A DNA stretch of 64,000 nucleotides from Rhodanobacter sp. FDAARGOS 1247 (GTDB taxonomy: Bacteria > Pseudomonadota > Gammaproteobacteria > Xanthomonadales > Rhodanobacteraceae): assembly GCF_016889805.1 (NCBI RefSeq), contig NZ_CP069535.1, positions 2,728,001 through 2,792,000 of the forward strand, read 5' to 3'. A program made the position numbers and the translations under genes. Every line of letters starts with the position of its first letter. Position 1 is the stretch's first letter. A model generated the notes under the pieces. The model saw only the letters and a program-made list of their open reading frames with translations. It was not told the origin of the DNA and made no database searches. This document shows, piece after piece, positions 1 through 8,410 of the stretch.

Positions 1-77
1 CCGTGGCTGATGCTGTTGGCGATTTCCTCGCCGAGGGTGGAATCACGCGAGAGCACGGGCGCGGCCGGGGAAGACAT
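1..77 (-). CDS. Hemolysin III family protein, N-terminal fragment
   Basis: Only the first 25 codons are in the window; the gene runs off the left edge. The reverse strand reads ATG at 77-75 and then a short polar leader followed by LGEEIANSISHG, the usual N-terminal signature of hemolysin III / TrhA (YqfA-like) seven-helix membrane proteins of the PAQR superfamily. The role of this family in most bacteria is unsettled; membrane-energetics or lipid-related roles have been proposed. It lies 62 bases downstream of fabB on the same strand and may be co-transcribed with fabAB. The assignment rests on this short motif only. Confidence 0.72.
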   Translation of the reverse strand, partial: MSSPAAPVLSRDSTLGEEIANSISH

Positions 78-139
78 GCGGGGAAAAACTCGGGAAGGGT
101 TGTGCGGCTGCCGAAGTGACAGCCGCGGGTCGTGCAGGC

Positions 140-1348
140 TCAGACCCTGGCGAACACCAGGGTGCCGTTGGTGCCGCCGAAGCCGAAGCTGTTGGACATC
201 ACCGTGGACAGTGGCGCCGAACGGCTTTCGCGCACGATCGGGAAGCTTGCGGCCGCCGGATCGAGGTCGCTGATGTGGGCGGAGCCGGCCATGAAGCCGC
301 CGTTGAGCATCAGCAGGCTGTAGATCGCCTCGTGCACGCTGGCGGCACCGAGCGAGTGGCCGGTCAGCGCCTTGGTCGAGGACAGCGGCGGCACCGCGTC
401 GCCGAACGCCTCGCGCACCGCGTTCAATTCCACGATGTCGCCCAGCGGCGTGGCGGTGCCGTGGGTGTTGAGGTAGTCGATCGGCGCCTTGACGTTGGCC
501 AGCGCCATCTTCATGCAGCGCACCGCGCCCTCGCCCGACGGCGCGACCATCTCGGCGCCGTCGGAGGTGACGCCGTAGCCCACCAGCTCGGCATGGATGC
601 GCGCGCCACGCGCCCTGGCGTGTTCGTATTCCTCCAGCACCAGCATGCCGCCGCCGCTGGCGATGACGAAACCGTCGCGGCTGGTGTCGTAGGGGCGCGA
701 GGCGCTGACCGGCGTGTCGTTGTGATGGCTGGACAGCGCGCCCATCGCGTCGAACTGCGAGGTCATGCCCCAGTGCTCTTCCTCGCCGCCACCGGCGAAC
801 ATCACGTCCTGCGCGCCGTGGCGGATCAGGTCGGCGGCCGCGCCGATGCAGTGCGCCGAGGTGGCGCAGGCGGCGGAGATCGAATAGCTCAGGCCCTGGA
901 TGCCGAAGGTGGTGGCCAGCGTGGCCGACACCGTCGAGCACATCGTGCGCGGCACCATGTACGGGCCGATCTTGCGCACGCCCTTGTTGCGCAGCAGGTC
1001 GGCGGTTTCGATCTGCCAGCGCGGCGAGCCGCCGCCGGACCCGGCGATCGCGCCGATGCGCGGATCGCGCACCTGGTCCGCGTCCAGTCCGGCATCTTCC
1101 ATTGCCGAGCGCATCGACACATAGGCATACGCCGCGGCGTCGCCCATGAAGCGCTTCAGCTTGCGATCGATCACCGCTTCGAGGTCGATGTTCGGCACGC
1201 CGGCCACGTGGCTGCGCAAGCCCAGCTCGGCGTACTCGGGCATCGCGCGGATGCCGCTGCGGCCATCGCGCAAGGCGCTGGTCACGGTTTCCAGATCATT
1301 GCCCAGGCAGGACACGATGCCCATGCCCGTCACTACGACGCGGCGCAT
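140..1348 (-). CDS. fabB: Beta-ketoacyl-ACP synthase I (FabB)
   Basis: Condensing enzyme of type II fatty acid synthesis in the cytoplasm. FabB elongates the cis-3-decenoyl-ACP made by FabA, so it is needed for unsaturated fatty acids. The 402-residue length fits the family. The thiolase-fold triad is visible: the nucleophilic cysteine in AACATSAHC, and histidines in [11 protein letters not shown] and TGHSLGAAS. The N-terminus [16 protein letters not shown] is typical. It starts one base after the fabA stop codon, giving the classic fabA-fabB operon. The pairing with FabA favours FabB over FabF. Confidence 0.95.
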   Translation of the reverse strand: MRRVVVTGMGIVSCLGNDLETVTSALRDGRSGIRAMPEYAELGLRSHVAGVPNIDLEAVIDRKLKRFMGDAAAYAYVSMRSAMEDAGLDADQVRDPRIGAIAGSGGGSPRWQIETADLLRNKGVRKIGPYMVPRTMCSTVSATLATTFGIQGLSYSISAACATSAHCIGAAADLIRHGAQDVMFAGGGEEEHWGMTSQFDAMGALSSHHNDTPVSASRPYDTSRDGFVIASGGGMLVLEEYEHARARGARIHAELVGYGVTSDGAEMVAPSGEGAVRCMKMALANVKAPIDYLNTHGTATPLGDIVELNAVREAFGDAVPPLSSTKALTGHSLGAASVHEAIYSLLMLNGGFMAGSAHISDLDPAAASFPIVRESRSAPLSTVMSNSFGFGGTNGTLVFARV

Positions 1349-1349
1349 C

Positions 1350-1865
1350 TCAAAAACCCTCGGTGGACTGGAACAGGCCCACGCGCATGTCGCTGGCCTC
1401 GTAGATCAGGCGGTCGTCGACGAAGGTCTTGCCGTCGGCGATCACCAGCCGCAGCTTGCCGCGCATCACGCGGCGGATGTCGATCTCGTAGCGCACCAGC
1501 TTGGCCGTCGGCATCACCTGGCCGGAAAACTTCACGTTGCCCACGCCGAGTGCGCGGCCACGGCCGGGTTCGCCCAGCCACGGCAGGAAGAAGCCGCTGA
1601 GCTGCCACATCGCGTCCAGGCCCAGGCAGCCTGGCATCACCGGGTCGCCGATGAAGTGGCAACCGAAAAACCACAGGTCCGGATGGATGTCCATTTCGGC
1701 ATGGATCAGGCCCTTGCCGTAGGCACCGCCTTCCTCGGAAATCCGCGTGATGCGATCGAACATCAGCATCGGCGGCGAAGGCAGACGGGCATTGTCGTCA
1801 CCGAACAACTCGCCGCGGCCGCAGGCGCGCAGCTGTTCGTAGTCGAAGGAGGAAGGACGTGTCAT
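1350..1865 (-). CDS. fabA: 3-hydroxydecanoyl-ACP dehydratase/isomerase (FabA)
   Basis: Dehydrates 3-hydroxydecanoyl-ACP and isomerises trans-2- to cis-3-decenoyl-ACP, the branch point of oxygen-independent unsaturated fatty acid synthesis. The 171-residue length equals that of E. coli FabA. The active-site histidine lies in the [10 protein letters not shown] motif and the aspartate in CLGLDAMWQ. The ATG at 1865 was chosen because it gives the [13 protein letters not shown]-terminus of the family, although the frame is open further upstream. An FNR-like box is centred 61.5 bases before the start, and fabB follows immediately. Confidence 0.96.
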   Translation of the reverse strand: MTRPSSFDYEQLRACGRGELFGDDNARLPSPPMLMFDRITRISEEGGAYGKGLIHAEMDIHPDLWFFGCHFIGDPVMPGCLGLDAMWQLSGFFLPWLGEPGRGRALGVGNVKFSGQVMPTAKLVRYEIDIRRVMRGKLRLVIADGKTFVDDRLIYEASDMRVGLFQSTEGF

Positions 1866-1919
1866 GAAATACTCGCGGGGTGAGGAACGCCCAGTGTGCC
1901 AGCTGAGCGCCTTCCTGTC

Positions 1920-1933
1920 TTGACGCGCATCAA
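1920..1933 (-). promoter_or_regulatory. FNR/DNR-like box upstream of fabA
   Basis: The sequence TTGACGCGCATCAA has the form TTGAC-N4-ATCAA (TTGAT-N4-GTCAA on the other strand), one position from the FNR consensus TTGAT-N4-ATCAA. It lies in the 121-base fabA-nadB intergenic space. Its centre is 61.5 bases upstream of the fabA ATG, the same spacing as the box before the porin gene and within one base of that before nirK. A class II position (-41.5) would place transcription start about 20 bases before fabA. Binding is inferred. Confidence 0.55.
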
Positions 1934-1986
1934 CGCGATGCCGTACGCGTGCGCACTGAAATGCCGTCGTGGTAGCGGGCGGCGTG

Positions 1987-3432
1987 TCAGGACGGACAGC
2001 CACGATCTTCCCGCCAGTGCGCGCCCAGCGAGCGCGTGCGCAGGCGCATCGCGCGCAACAGCGCCTTGCCCAGTTGCGCCTGCCAGCCGGCCTCGGCCAG
2101 CACCGCGCAGGCGTGCCACGCATCGCGCAGCGAACGGGCTTCACGGATCGGGCCGCCCGCCTGCCACAGCAGCTCGCGCAGCACGGCCAGCTCGGCCGGC
2201 GGCAGGCCCGGGCCGCGCTCGACCACGCGCGTCGGCCCCGCCACCACGGCTTCCCCCGCGTGGCTCAGCCCTTCGCCCAGGCGACGGCCGCAGACCACGC
2301 CTTCCAGCAGCGAATTGCTGGCCAGCCGGTTGGCGCCGTGCACGCCGTTGCAGGCCACCTCGCCCACCGCGTACAGGCCCGGCACGCTGCTGCGCCCGTC
2401 CGCGTCGGTGGCCAGCCCGCCCATGTGGAAATGCGCCACCGGCGTCACCGGCAGGGTGACCTTGCGGGGATCGAAGCCATGCGCCAGGCAGGCCGCCAGC
2501 ACGGTGGGGAAACGCCGCTCCCAGTCGCCGTCGACACCGGTCGCATCGAGGCGGACACGTGCTCCGGCCGCCTGCACCGCGGCCACGCGCCGCGACACCA
2601 CGTCGCGTGGCGCCAGGTCGCCCAGCGGATGCACGCCGGCCATCAGCGCGTTGCCGGCGGCGTCGAGCAGGCGGGCGCCGGCACCACGCAAGGCCTCGGT
2701 GATCAGCGGCAGCCGATGACCCGCCACCTCCAGCGCGGTGGGATGGAACTGCACGAATTCCAGGTCGCGCGCCGCGGCGCCGGCGGCCAGCCCCAGCGCC
2801 AGCCCCGCGCCATCGGCGCCCGCCGGGTTGCTGCTGCGGGCATACAACGCGCCGATCCCGCCGGTGGCCAGCACCACGGCCGACGCCTCCACCTGCTCAT
2901 GCCGGCCCCGCTCGTCGCAGGTGCGCACGCCGACCACGCGGCCTTCGCGCAGCAGCAAGGCATCGACATCGACGCCGCCGCGCCATTGCACATGCGCGGC
3001 CGCCTGCGCCCGTGCGCGCAAGGCCTGCACCAGGGCCGCGCCGCTGGCATCGCCGCCGGCATGCACGATGCGGGCGGCGCCGTGGCCGCCTTCGCGGCCC
3101 AGCTGCAGACCACCCTGCGCATCGCGATCGAACGCCACGCCCTGCGCCTGCAGCCAGGCAATCGCCGCGGGCGCCTCGGCGGTCAGCCACTGCACCATCG
3201 CCTCGTCGTTGTGCTGCGCCCCGGCCACCAGCGTGTCGTGCGCGTGGGCGGCGGGGCTGTCGCGCGGATCGAGCGCCGCGGCGATGCCGCCCTGGGCCAG
3301 CGCACTGGCGCTGCCGCAGCCGTCATGGGCGCGACACAGCAGGCGCACCGGCGCGGGCGCCGCGGCCAGCGCCGTCGCCAGCCCGGCGACGCCGCTGCCC
3401 ACCACCACGATCGGCAGCCGTGCGTGCCTCAC
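1987..3432 (-). CDS. nadB: L-aspartate oxidase (NadB)
   Basis: Flavoenzyme that oxidises L-aspartate to iminoaspartate, the first step of de novo NAD synthesis; it can use oxygen or fumarate as acceptor. The 481-residue protein has an N-terminal FAD Rossmann motif ([15 protein letters not shown]), the substrate-site motif HFHMGG, and the FAD-binding segment [11 protein letters not shown]. The GTG at 3432 is chosen because it overlaps the nadA stop codon (GTGA, four bases) and puts the FAD motif ten residues from the start. It is translationally coupled to nadA; nadC is far away at 25051. Confidence 0.94.
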   Translation of the reverse strand: MRHARLPIVVVGSGVAGLATALAAAPAPVRLLCRAHDGCGSASALAQGGIAAALDPRDSPAAHAHDTLVAGAQHNDEAMVQWLTAEAPAAIAWLQAQGVAFDRDAQGGLQLGREGGHGAARIVHAGGDASGAALVQALRARAQAAAHVQWRGGVDVDALLLREGRVVGVRTCDERGRHEQVEASAVVLATGGIGALYARSSNPAGADGAGLALGLAAGAAARDLEFVQFHPTALEVAGHRLPLITEALRGAGARLLDAAGNALMAGVHPLGDLAPRDVVSRRVAAVQAAGARVRLDATGVDGDWERRFPTVLAACLAHGFDPRKVTLPVTPVAHFHMGGLATDADGRSSVPGLYAVGEVACNGVHGANRLASNSLLEGVVCGRRLGEGLSHAGEAVVAGPTRVVERGPGLPPAELAVLRELLWQAGGPIREARSLRDAWHACAVLAEAGWQAQLGKALLRAMRLRTRSLGAHWREDRGCPS

Positions 3433-4454
3433 ACGCGTTCGCGCCGCCCGACGGCGAGCATGCGTTCCAGCGCCGCGCGGGCCCGCTGGCTGACGTCGGC
3501 GGGGATCTCGATCGCATGGCGCAGGTCGCGCAGGCAGGCGTAGATGCTCTGCAAGGTGATCCGCTGCATGTGCGGACACAGGTTGCACGGCTTGATGAAC
3601 TCGGTCTGCGGGAACTGCGACTTCAGGTTGTCGGCCATCGAGCACTCGGTGACCATCGCCACGCGCGCCGGCCTTTCGCGGGCCAGCCACTTGCCCATGG
3701 CGGTGGTGGAGCCGACGAAGTCGGCCTCGGCCAGCACCTCGGGCGAGCACTCCGGATGCGCCACCACGCGGGTGCCGAACTGCTCGCGCACGTGCCGCAC
3801 TTCCTGCGCGGTGAAGCGCTCGTGCACTTCGCAGCGGCCGTGCCACAGGATGATTTCCACCTTCGTCTGCCTGGCCACGTGGCGGCCGAGGAATTCGTCG
3901 GGCAGGAAGATCACATTCGGCGCGCCCATCGCCTCCACCACCTGCACGGCGTTGGCCGAGGTGCAGATCGCATCGGACTCCGCCTTCACCGCGGCCGAGG
4001 TATTGGCGTAGCTCACCACCGGCACACCCGGATGCTGCGCGCGCAATGCACGCACGTCGGCGGCGGTGATCGAGGAGGCCAGCGAGCAGCCGGCTTCGAG
4101 GTCGGGCAGCAGCACGGTCTTGTGCGGCGCCAGGATCTTCGCGGTCTCGGCCATGAAGTGCACGCCGCACAGCACGATCAGGTCGGCATCGCACTCCGCC
4201 GCGGCCTGGGCCAGCCCCAGCGAGTCACCGGTGATGTCGGCCACGCCGTGGAAGATCTCCGGCGACTGATAGCTGTGCGCCATGATCACCGCGCCGCGCT
4301 GCTTCTTCAGCCGGTTGATCGCGTCGATCCACGGCAGGTGCAACGGAATTTCCAGGCATGGCACCAGCGGCTCCAGCCGCTCGGCCAGCGCCGCGTAGTC
4401 GTGTTCGAGTTCGTCGCGCCAGACCGGCACGGGCAGGTTTGCGAGGTCAGTCAT
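3429..4454 (-). CDS. nadA: Quinolinate synthase (NadA)
   Basis: [4Fe-4S] enzyme that condenses iminoaspartate with dihydroxyacetone phosphate to quinolinate. It is 341 residues long. Candidate cluster cysteines are in VLCGVHFMAETAK, VTECSMADNL and KPCNLCPHMQ. The motif AHSYQSPEI near residue 60 is a family hallmark. The ATG at 4454 gives MTDLANLPVPVW and excludes an implausible upstream extension into the neighbouring gene. The cluster is oxygen-sensitive, which makes its place in an anaerobic gene block notable, but no FNR-like box lies directly before it. Confidence 0.95.
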   Translation of the reverse strand: MTDLANLPVPVWRDELEHDYAALAERLEPLVPCLEIPLHLPWIDAINRLKKQRGAVIMAHSYQSPEIFHGVADITGDSLGLAQAAAECDADLIVLCGVHFMAETAKILAPHKTVLLPDLEAGCSLASSITAADVRALRAQHPGVPVVSYANTSAAVKAESDAICTSANAVQVVEAMGAPNVIFLPDEFLGRHVARQTKVEIILWHGRCEVHERFTAQEVRHVREQFGTRVVAHPECSPEVLAEADFVGSTTAMGKWLARERPARVAMVTECSMADNLKSQFPQTEFIKPCNLCPHMQRITLQSIYACLRDLRHAIEIPADVSQRARAALERMLAVGRRERV

Positions 4455-4485
4455 GGTGATCGCTGCCGAGGAAAGGAACGAAGCG

Positions 4486-5370
4486 TCAGGCGTACTCGCC
4501 ACGATGCGCCGCACGCGCCGCGCGGGCGAACCGGGCACCGCGATTGAGCGCGATGCGCAGGCCCAGCGGCACCGATTCCCACGGCAGCCGCTCCAGCAGG
4601 TTGCGTGCGGTGAGGCCAAGTTCGGTATCGCCGGTGAGGTCCAGCGCGCGCTGGAAGAACAGCGTATCGGCATCTTCCAGCCGGCCGGCCAGCAACAGCA
4701 GGTTGGTGGCGCTGCCGCGCACGCTGGCCTCGGGTTCGTCGTCGACCACCTGCAGGCGATCACCTTCCAGCGTCAGCACCCAGCGCAGGCACAGGTCGCT
4801 GACCTCGATGGCCAGCCGACGGCCGCGCATGAACTCCAGCGAGCCGTCGCGGATCGGCGTGGCCAGCACGCGCTGCATCGCCGCTTCCAGCAGGCACTGC
4901 TGCCAGCGCAGCGGCAGGACGCGCAACAGTGGCGCCACGCGTTGCGGCGGCGGCAGCGCGCGCAGCAGGCGCGGCGTGATGGAAGCAGGAGCTGGAGGCA
5001 TGCGCATGGTGGGCGGCATCATGCGTGGATCGGCGGCGTGGACGCCTTGACCCAGGTCAACGACGAGGCCTTGCCGCGCGCAGGCATCGGCGATCGCCAG
5101 GTTCACCACCCGCGCCGCGGTGTCCGCCGGCAGTTGCAGTCGACGCGCCAGCCCCTGCGTGCGACGACGAACCTGTTGCTCGCGCAACAGGTCACGCGAC
5201 GGCACACCGCTGCGTGGCTTCAACCGGCCAGCCATGGCGGCGAGCCGCCGACGCGTGGCCAGCAACACGATCAGGCCATCGTCGACGCGATCGATCGCCG
5301 CACGTACGCGGGCAAGCGCGAAACGTCCGGCGCCGGGCATCACGGCCCCCTCTCCTGTCGAAACATTCAT
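4486..5370 (-). CDS. Chorismate mutase-UbiT (SCP2 domain) fusion protein
   Basis: A 294-residue protein with two domains in one open frame. Residues about 19-95 are an AroQ-type chorismate mutase: R23, R40, K51, D60, R63 and E64 align with the E. coli active-site residues R11, R28, K39, D48, R51 and E52. Residues about 128-290 match UbiT (YhbT), an SCP2 lipid-binding accessory protein of oxygen-independent ubiquinone synthesis; DGSLEFMRGRRLAI and DADTLFFQRALDLTGDTELG are near-identical to E. coli segments. The start overlaps the stop of the preceding membrane-protein gene (ATGA). An FNR-like box lies inside the coding region between the domains, so UbiT may also be made alone. UbiU and UbiV are not in the window. 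Confidence 0.82.
   Translation of the reverse strand: MNVSTGEGAVMPGAGRFALARVRAAIDRVDDGLIVLLATRRRLAAMAGRLKPRSGVPSRDLLREQQVRRRTQGLARRLQLPADTAARVVNLAIADACARQGLVVDLGQGVHAADPRMMPPTMRMPPAPASITPRLLRALPPPQRVAPLLRVLPLRWQQCLLEAAMQRVLATPIRDGSLEFMRGRRLAIEVSDLCLRWVLTLEGDRLQVVDDEPEASVRGSATNLLLLAGRLEDADTLFFQRALDLTGDTELGLTARNLLERLPWESVPLGLRIALNRGARFARAARAAHRGEYA
5047..5060 (-). promoter_or_regulatory. Perfect FNR/DNR-like box inside the chorismate mutase-UbiT gene
   Basis: The sequence TTGACCCAGGTCAA is a perfect TTGAC-N4-GTCAA dyad. It encodes the VDLGQ linker between the two domains. In-frame ATG codons follow at 5022, 5019, 5007 and 5001, just before the UbiT domain. At -41.5 spacing, transcription would start near 5012 and allow a near-leaderless UbiT-only message from 5007 or 5001. 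The site is visible; its function is inferred. Confidence 0.5.
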
Positions 5371-6605
5371 CGCGACTTCTCCAGCGAGCGCAGAAAATGC
5401 TCGGCACGACGGCCCGCGCCGAGCAGGGTCCAGCCCGTCAACGACCACACCAGCACCAGCGCCACGCCGGCCACGCGTGCCAGCGATGTGGACGGCCAGA
5501 CCATCGCCACCGGCAACGACAGCAGCAGCGGCTGGGCCAGCAGGACGCGACGCTTGTCCGCCTCGGGCAGCAGGCGCTGCACGCCGGGCAGCTGGATGCC
5601 GCGACCGCAGTGGCGATGCAATGCGATCCAGCCGATGAAGGGCACGATCTCCAGCATCATCGCGGTCACCAGCAAGGGCAGCGCCAGGCCCAGCCCCACG
5701 CTGGCGGCGAGCATGCCGCCGGGCACGATCGGCAAGGCCAGCGCGGCGCATGCCAGCGCGATCAGCCCTGCACGCCAGCTGTCCACCAGCGGTCCCCGGC
5801 GCAACCGCGGCGCGCGCCACTGCAGCCACAGGCCGGCGCCGGCGAAGATCAGCACGGGCGCGGCAAAGACGCCGGCCACCGCGCCGCCTGCGCGCAGGCC
5901 GGCAACAGCCACGAGCACCACGACCACACCAGCCAGCCACGTCGCCTGCGCCACTTCGGGCACGCTGCCGGTGCCCTGGAACATCGGCATCACCACGCGC
6001 GCCACGGTGGCCAGCAGCACCACGATCCAGCCCAGCACGCCCCAGCTGGCATGCACGTCGGTCCACGCCGTCAGTGGAACGGCGAGGCGCCCCGCCAGGC
6101 CCAGCGCAAGCACGGCACCGAGCACGGCGGTGACGAGTGCGGACGCCAGCGCCACGCCGAAGCCCGCACGCAGCAGGCGCTGTCCGGCCGCCGCCAGCAG
6201 CTCGGGCACGACCATCAGCGCCAGCACGACGAAGGCAGCCGGCAGGACCATCGCCGCAGTCATCAGGCCGAAAGGCCAGCGCTGGTGCATGCCGGCCACC
6301 AGCAGCAGCACGCCGACGTTGAACAGGCCATGCAGCCACCGGCCCGATCGCTCGCCACCGCGCAGCGTCACGCCAGCGGCCGCGGGAAGAAACTGCAGGA
6401 TGCTGCCGAACATCGCATTGCCCAGCACGCCGAGGGTAAACGCGTGCACCAGTGCCAGGGTGGCCGGACTCCAGCGCGTCCGCAGCGCGGCATCGCCGTC
6501 GACGATCAGCAGCACGCCGGCCAGCACGCCCCACAACGGCACCGTGAGCAGGAAGCGCAGCGGCAGCGGCGCGGCCGGCGCCCGGTCAAGCCGCAGCTTC
6601 GTCAT
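5367..6605 (-). CDS. NnrS-like multi-pass membrane protein
   Basis: A 412-residue integral membrane protein with about twelve hydrophobic segments across its length. The motif LVHAFTLGVLGNAMFGSILQ followed by FLPAAAG resembles the HxxTLG motifs of NnrS and heme-copper-oxidase-like proteins; further histidines are in TDVHASWG and LHRHCG. NnrS-like proteins are tied to nitric oxide tolerance and denitrification. It overlaps the DUF2249 gene by 20 bases upstream and the fusion gene by four bases downstream, so it lies in an operon with both. The exact subfamily is uncertain and haem binding is inferred. Confidence 0.65.
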   Translation of the reverse strand: MTKLRLDRAPAAPLPLRFLLTVPLWGVLAGVLLIVDGDAALRTRWSPATLALVHAFTLGVLGNAMFGSILQFLPAAAGVTLRGGERSGRWLHGLFNVGVLLLVAGMHQRWPFGLMTAAMVLPAAFVVLALMVVPELLAAAGQRLLRAGFGVALASALVTAVLGAVLALGLAGRLAVPLTAWTDVHASWGVLGWIVVLLATVARVVMPMFQGTGSVPEVAQATWLAGVVVVLVAVAGLRAGGAVAGVFAAPVLIFAGAGLWLQWRAPRLRRGPLVDSWRAGLIALACAALALPIVPGGMLAASVGLGLALPLLVTAMMLEIVPFIGWIALHRHCGRGIQLPGVQRLLPEADKRRVLLAQPLLLSLPVAMVWPSTSLARVAGVALVLVWSLTGWTLLGAGRRAEHFLRSLEKSR

Positions 6606-6867
6606 CGCCGAGCGGACAGCGGATCAGCACGCGGGCACCGCCGCCGGCGAGCAGCGTTGCGGTTGCCGGCCATCCGCGGGCCTGCAGCAGGTCGAGCAGC
6701 GGTGTGGGCAGCAAGGGCGTCAGCACCTGCACGGCCTGACCCGGACGCAACGCGTCGGCGGCGGCCAACGCGCGCATCATCGGTTGCGGCGACGGCAGGT
6801 CGCGCAGATCGAGTTCGAGCAGCGGCGCGTCAGCGACGCCGCACACGGTGGAAGGGGTGTTCTGCAT
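6586..6867 (-). CDS. DUF2249 domain protein
   Basis: A 93-residue soluble protein. The segment LLELDLRDLPSPQPMMRAL followed by an ALRPGQAVQVLTPLLP-type stretch is the pattern of DUF2249, a small TusA/SirA-like fold often found beside nitric-oxide and denitrification genes. Its biochemical role is not established. The ATG at 6867 is preferred over an upstream in-frame GTG-type start near 6915, because the latter would place the FNR-like box inside the gene. From that box, -41.5 spacing puts transcription start at the ATG itself, so the mRNA may be leaderless; no clear ribosome-binding site is seen. Confidence 0.72.
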   Translation of the reverse strand: MQNTPSTVCGVADAPLLELDLRDLPSPQPMMRALAAADALRPGQAVQVLTPLLPTPLLDLLQARGWPATATLLAGGGARVLIRCPLGDDEAAA

Positions 6868-6901
6868 GTCGCCATCAGACCGCGGATGCGCTGCGGACGC
6901 G

Positions 6902-6915
6902 CTGACCTGGGTCAA
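6902..6915 (-). promoter_or_regulatory. FNR/DNR-like box upstream of the DUF2249 operon
   Basis: CTGACCTGGGTCAA on the plus strand reads TTGAC-CCAG-GTCAG on the coding strand, one mismatch from a perfect dyad. It lies in the 75-base gap between the porin stop and DUF2249, centred 41.5 bases from the chosen ATG. It probably drives the DUF2249, NnrS-like and chorismate mutase-UbiT operon. Confidence 0.5.
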
Positions 6916-6942
6916 CCCGCCCGCAGCTCACCGCCAGTCGTC

Positions 6943-8202
6943 TCAGCGTGCGCCGGCCAAGCCATGCTGGCCACGCCATTCCAGCTGCAACCACACCTTG
7001 GCGCTGTCGCGACCGAAGCCGTCCGCCTGGTAGTTGCCCAGCTTGACCAGGCCGCTGAGTCCGCTTGCCAGCGGGAACGCCAGCGACGCATCCCATTCGC
7101 TGCCGTAACGGCCGCCACGATCGGCGCGATAGTCGTGCCACACCACGGTCCACGCCAGCTTGCTGGCAAGGCCGGCGCGACCGAAGTTGCCGTTGACGCC
7201 CACGTAGCGATCGTCGAGCCCACCGGCCGGCGTCACGTTGAACTGGTCGTTCCAGCCATTGAACGCATGCAGCGTGGCCAGCGGCGTCTGCAGCGCATGC
7301 AGGCCGTTGCCGCCCAGGTGTTCCCAGCCCAGCTTCGCGGTGATGCCGGATTGCGTCCAGCTCGGTTCAAGCAGCCAGTAGCTGTGTGCAAAGTTCAGCG
7401 GATTGTCGGCATGCTCGTATTGCCGCGCGCCCTCCACCGTCCAGCCCAGTCCGTTGCCATCGCGCAAGGCCTTGCCGTTCCAGCGCAGGCCATAGGTGGC
7501 GCTGGAAGCGCTGGCGACGTCGCGGTCATCGTGCAGGTAGGCGTAACCGGTGAACTGCTGCGTGCCTCGCGTCCACGCCACGTTGAGCAGATTGGTATTC
7601 AGCTTGCGCTCGCGGGCCAGCGGATTCAGCGCATCATCGCCGGCCACCCGATGCACGCGGTCGAGCCAGTCGTAGTTCACCGTCAACGCGGACCACGGTT
7701 GCCATTGCAGGGCGACGGCATCGAAGGTCTGTTCGTGCTGGCGCCAGCCGCTGTTGCCGATCCAGCGCTGGTTGTCGACGAGCAGCCGCTGGCGACCCAC
7801 CGTCGCGGCGAACTGGCTGCCCTGCCAGCGTACCCAGTACTGGTTGAACTCGCTGCCCTTGGGATCGGTCACCGCCGGATACCGGCTCTGTCCGTTCGCG
7901 CCGCTGTTGTAGCGATCGCCGGCGCTGGCCACGCCAGCGCCTTCCAGCAGGCCGCTCCAGCCGTGGCCGAATTCCGCATGCAGGCCGAGCCGCAGGCGCA
8001 AGGTGTCGGCGCTCGCGTTGCGGGTGAACGCATCGTCATCGACGCCTTCATGGCGCAGGCGGGCATCCCACTCCAGTTGCAGCGAAGGCGTGGCCGACGT
8101 GGTGGCCGGCAAGGCATGGGCGGATTCGCCCGCGGCCCAGGCCGGCATGGCCACGATGGCCAGCAGGCAGGCCATGGAAAGACGGTTTCTCGTGTGCTTC
8201 AT
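6943..8202 (-). CDS. Alginate-export-type outer membrane porin
   Basis: A 419-residue protein with a signal peptide (MKHTRNRLSMACLLAIVAMPAWA) followed by a sequence of alternating, aromatic-rich beta strands such as LRLRLGLHAEFGHGWSGLLE, typical of the AlgE-like alginate export porin family. It ends in beta-strand-like LQLEWRG plus a short tail. In denitrifiers porins of this family often accompany nitrite or nitrate respiration genes and may admit anions; the substrate here is unknown. It has its own FNR-like box 61.5 bases upstream and follows nirK on the same strand. Confidence 0.78.
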   Translation of the reverse strand: MKHTRNRLSMACLLAIVAMPAWAAGESAHALPATTSATPSLQLEWDARLRHEGVDDDAFTRNASADTLRLRLGLHAEFGHGWSGLLEGAGVASAGDRYNSGANGQSRYPAVTDPKGSEFNQYWVRWQGSQFAATVGRQRLLVDNQRWIGNSGWRQHEQTFDAVALQWQPWSALTVNYDWLDRVHRVAGDDALNPLARERKLNTNLLNVAWTRGTQQFTGYAYLHDDRDVASASSATYGLRWNGKALRDGNGLGWTVEGARQYEHADNPLNFAHSYWLLEPSWTQSGITAKLGWEHLGGNGLHALQTPLATLHAFNGWNDQFNVTPAGGLDDRYVGVNGNFGRAGLASKLAWTVVWHDYRADRGGRYGSEWDASLAFPLASGLSGLVKLGNYQADGFGRDSAKVWLQLEWRGQHGLAGAR

Positions 8203-8256
8203 CGCGTTGCTCCCTTGTAGTTGGCGGGAGTCTCTGCCCGCGACGACGCACCCGAC

Positions 8257-8270
8257 CTGACTTCGGTCAA
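8257..8270 (-). promoter_or_regulatory. FNR/DNR-like box upstream of the porin gene
   Basis: CTGACTTCGGTCAA, or TTGAC-CGAA-GTCAG on the coding strand. Its centre is 61.5 bases before the porin ATG. The spacing equals that of the fabA box and implies a 5' leader of about 20 bases if used at -41.5. Confidence 0.5.
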
Positions 8271-8326
8271 GTCATGGCAAGGGATGCCACCACTGTGACA
8301 ACGCGCCGCGCAGTCCACCCATGCAA

Positions 8327-8394
8327 CAACGCCGTCCATGCGGATGGCGTTGCTCACCGGTCGATACGGTATGGCCGTATGGACGGCCATACCG
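8327..8394 (-). terminator. Tandem hairpins downstream of nirK
   Basis: Two inverted repeats follow the nirK stop. The first in transcription order is a perfect 12-bp stem (8367-8378 with 8383-8394) with a four-base ATGG loop. The second pairs 8327-8337 with 8342-8352, including one G-T pair. Neither has a T-run, so they are mRNA 3'-end stabilisers or weak terminators rather than canonical intrinsic terminators. Confidence 0.45.
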
Positions 8395-8410
8395 ATATTT
8401 CGTTTCGGCA

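Noticed and set aside
4313..4326. Additional FNR-like half-site within nadA (TTGATCGCGTCGAT)
   Set aside because: The right half does not match GTCAA or ATCAA and the position inside the gene has no promoter context.
6868..6915. A longer DUF2249 protein starting near 6915
   Set aside because: It would put the FNR-like box inside the coding region and add a leader not seen in the domain; the ATG at 6867 is simpler.
4453..8220. A 1255-codon open frame on the plus strand through the denitrification block
   Set aside because: It crosses four genes, their overlaps and an FNR-like box on the minus strand and has a low-complexity product.
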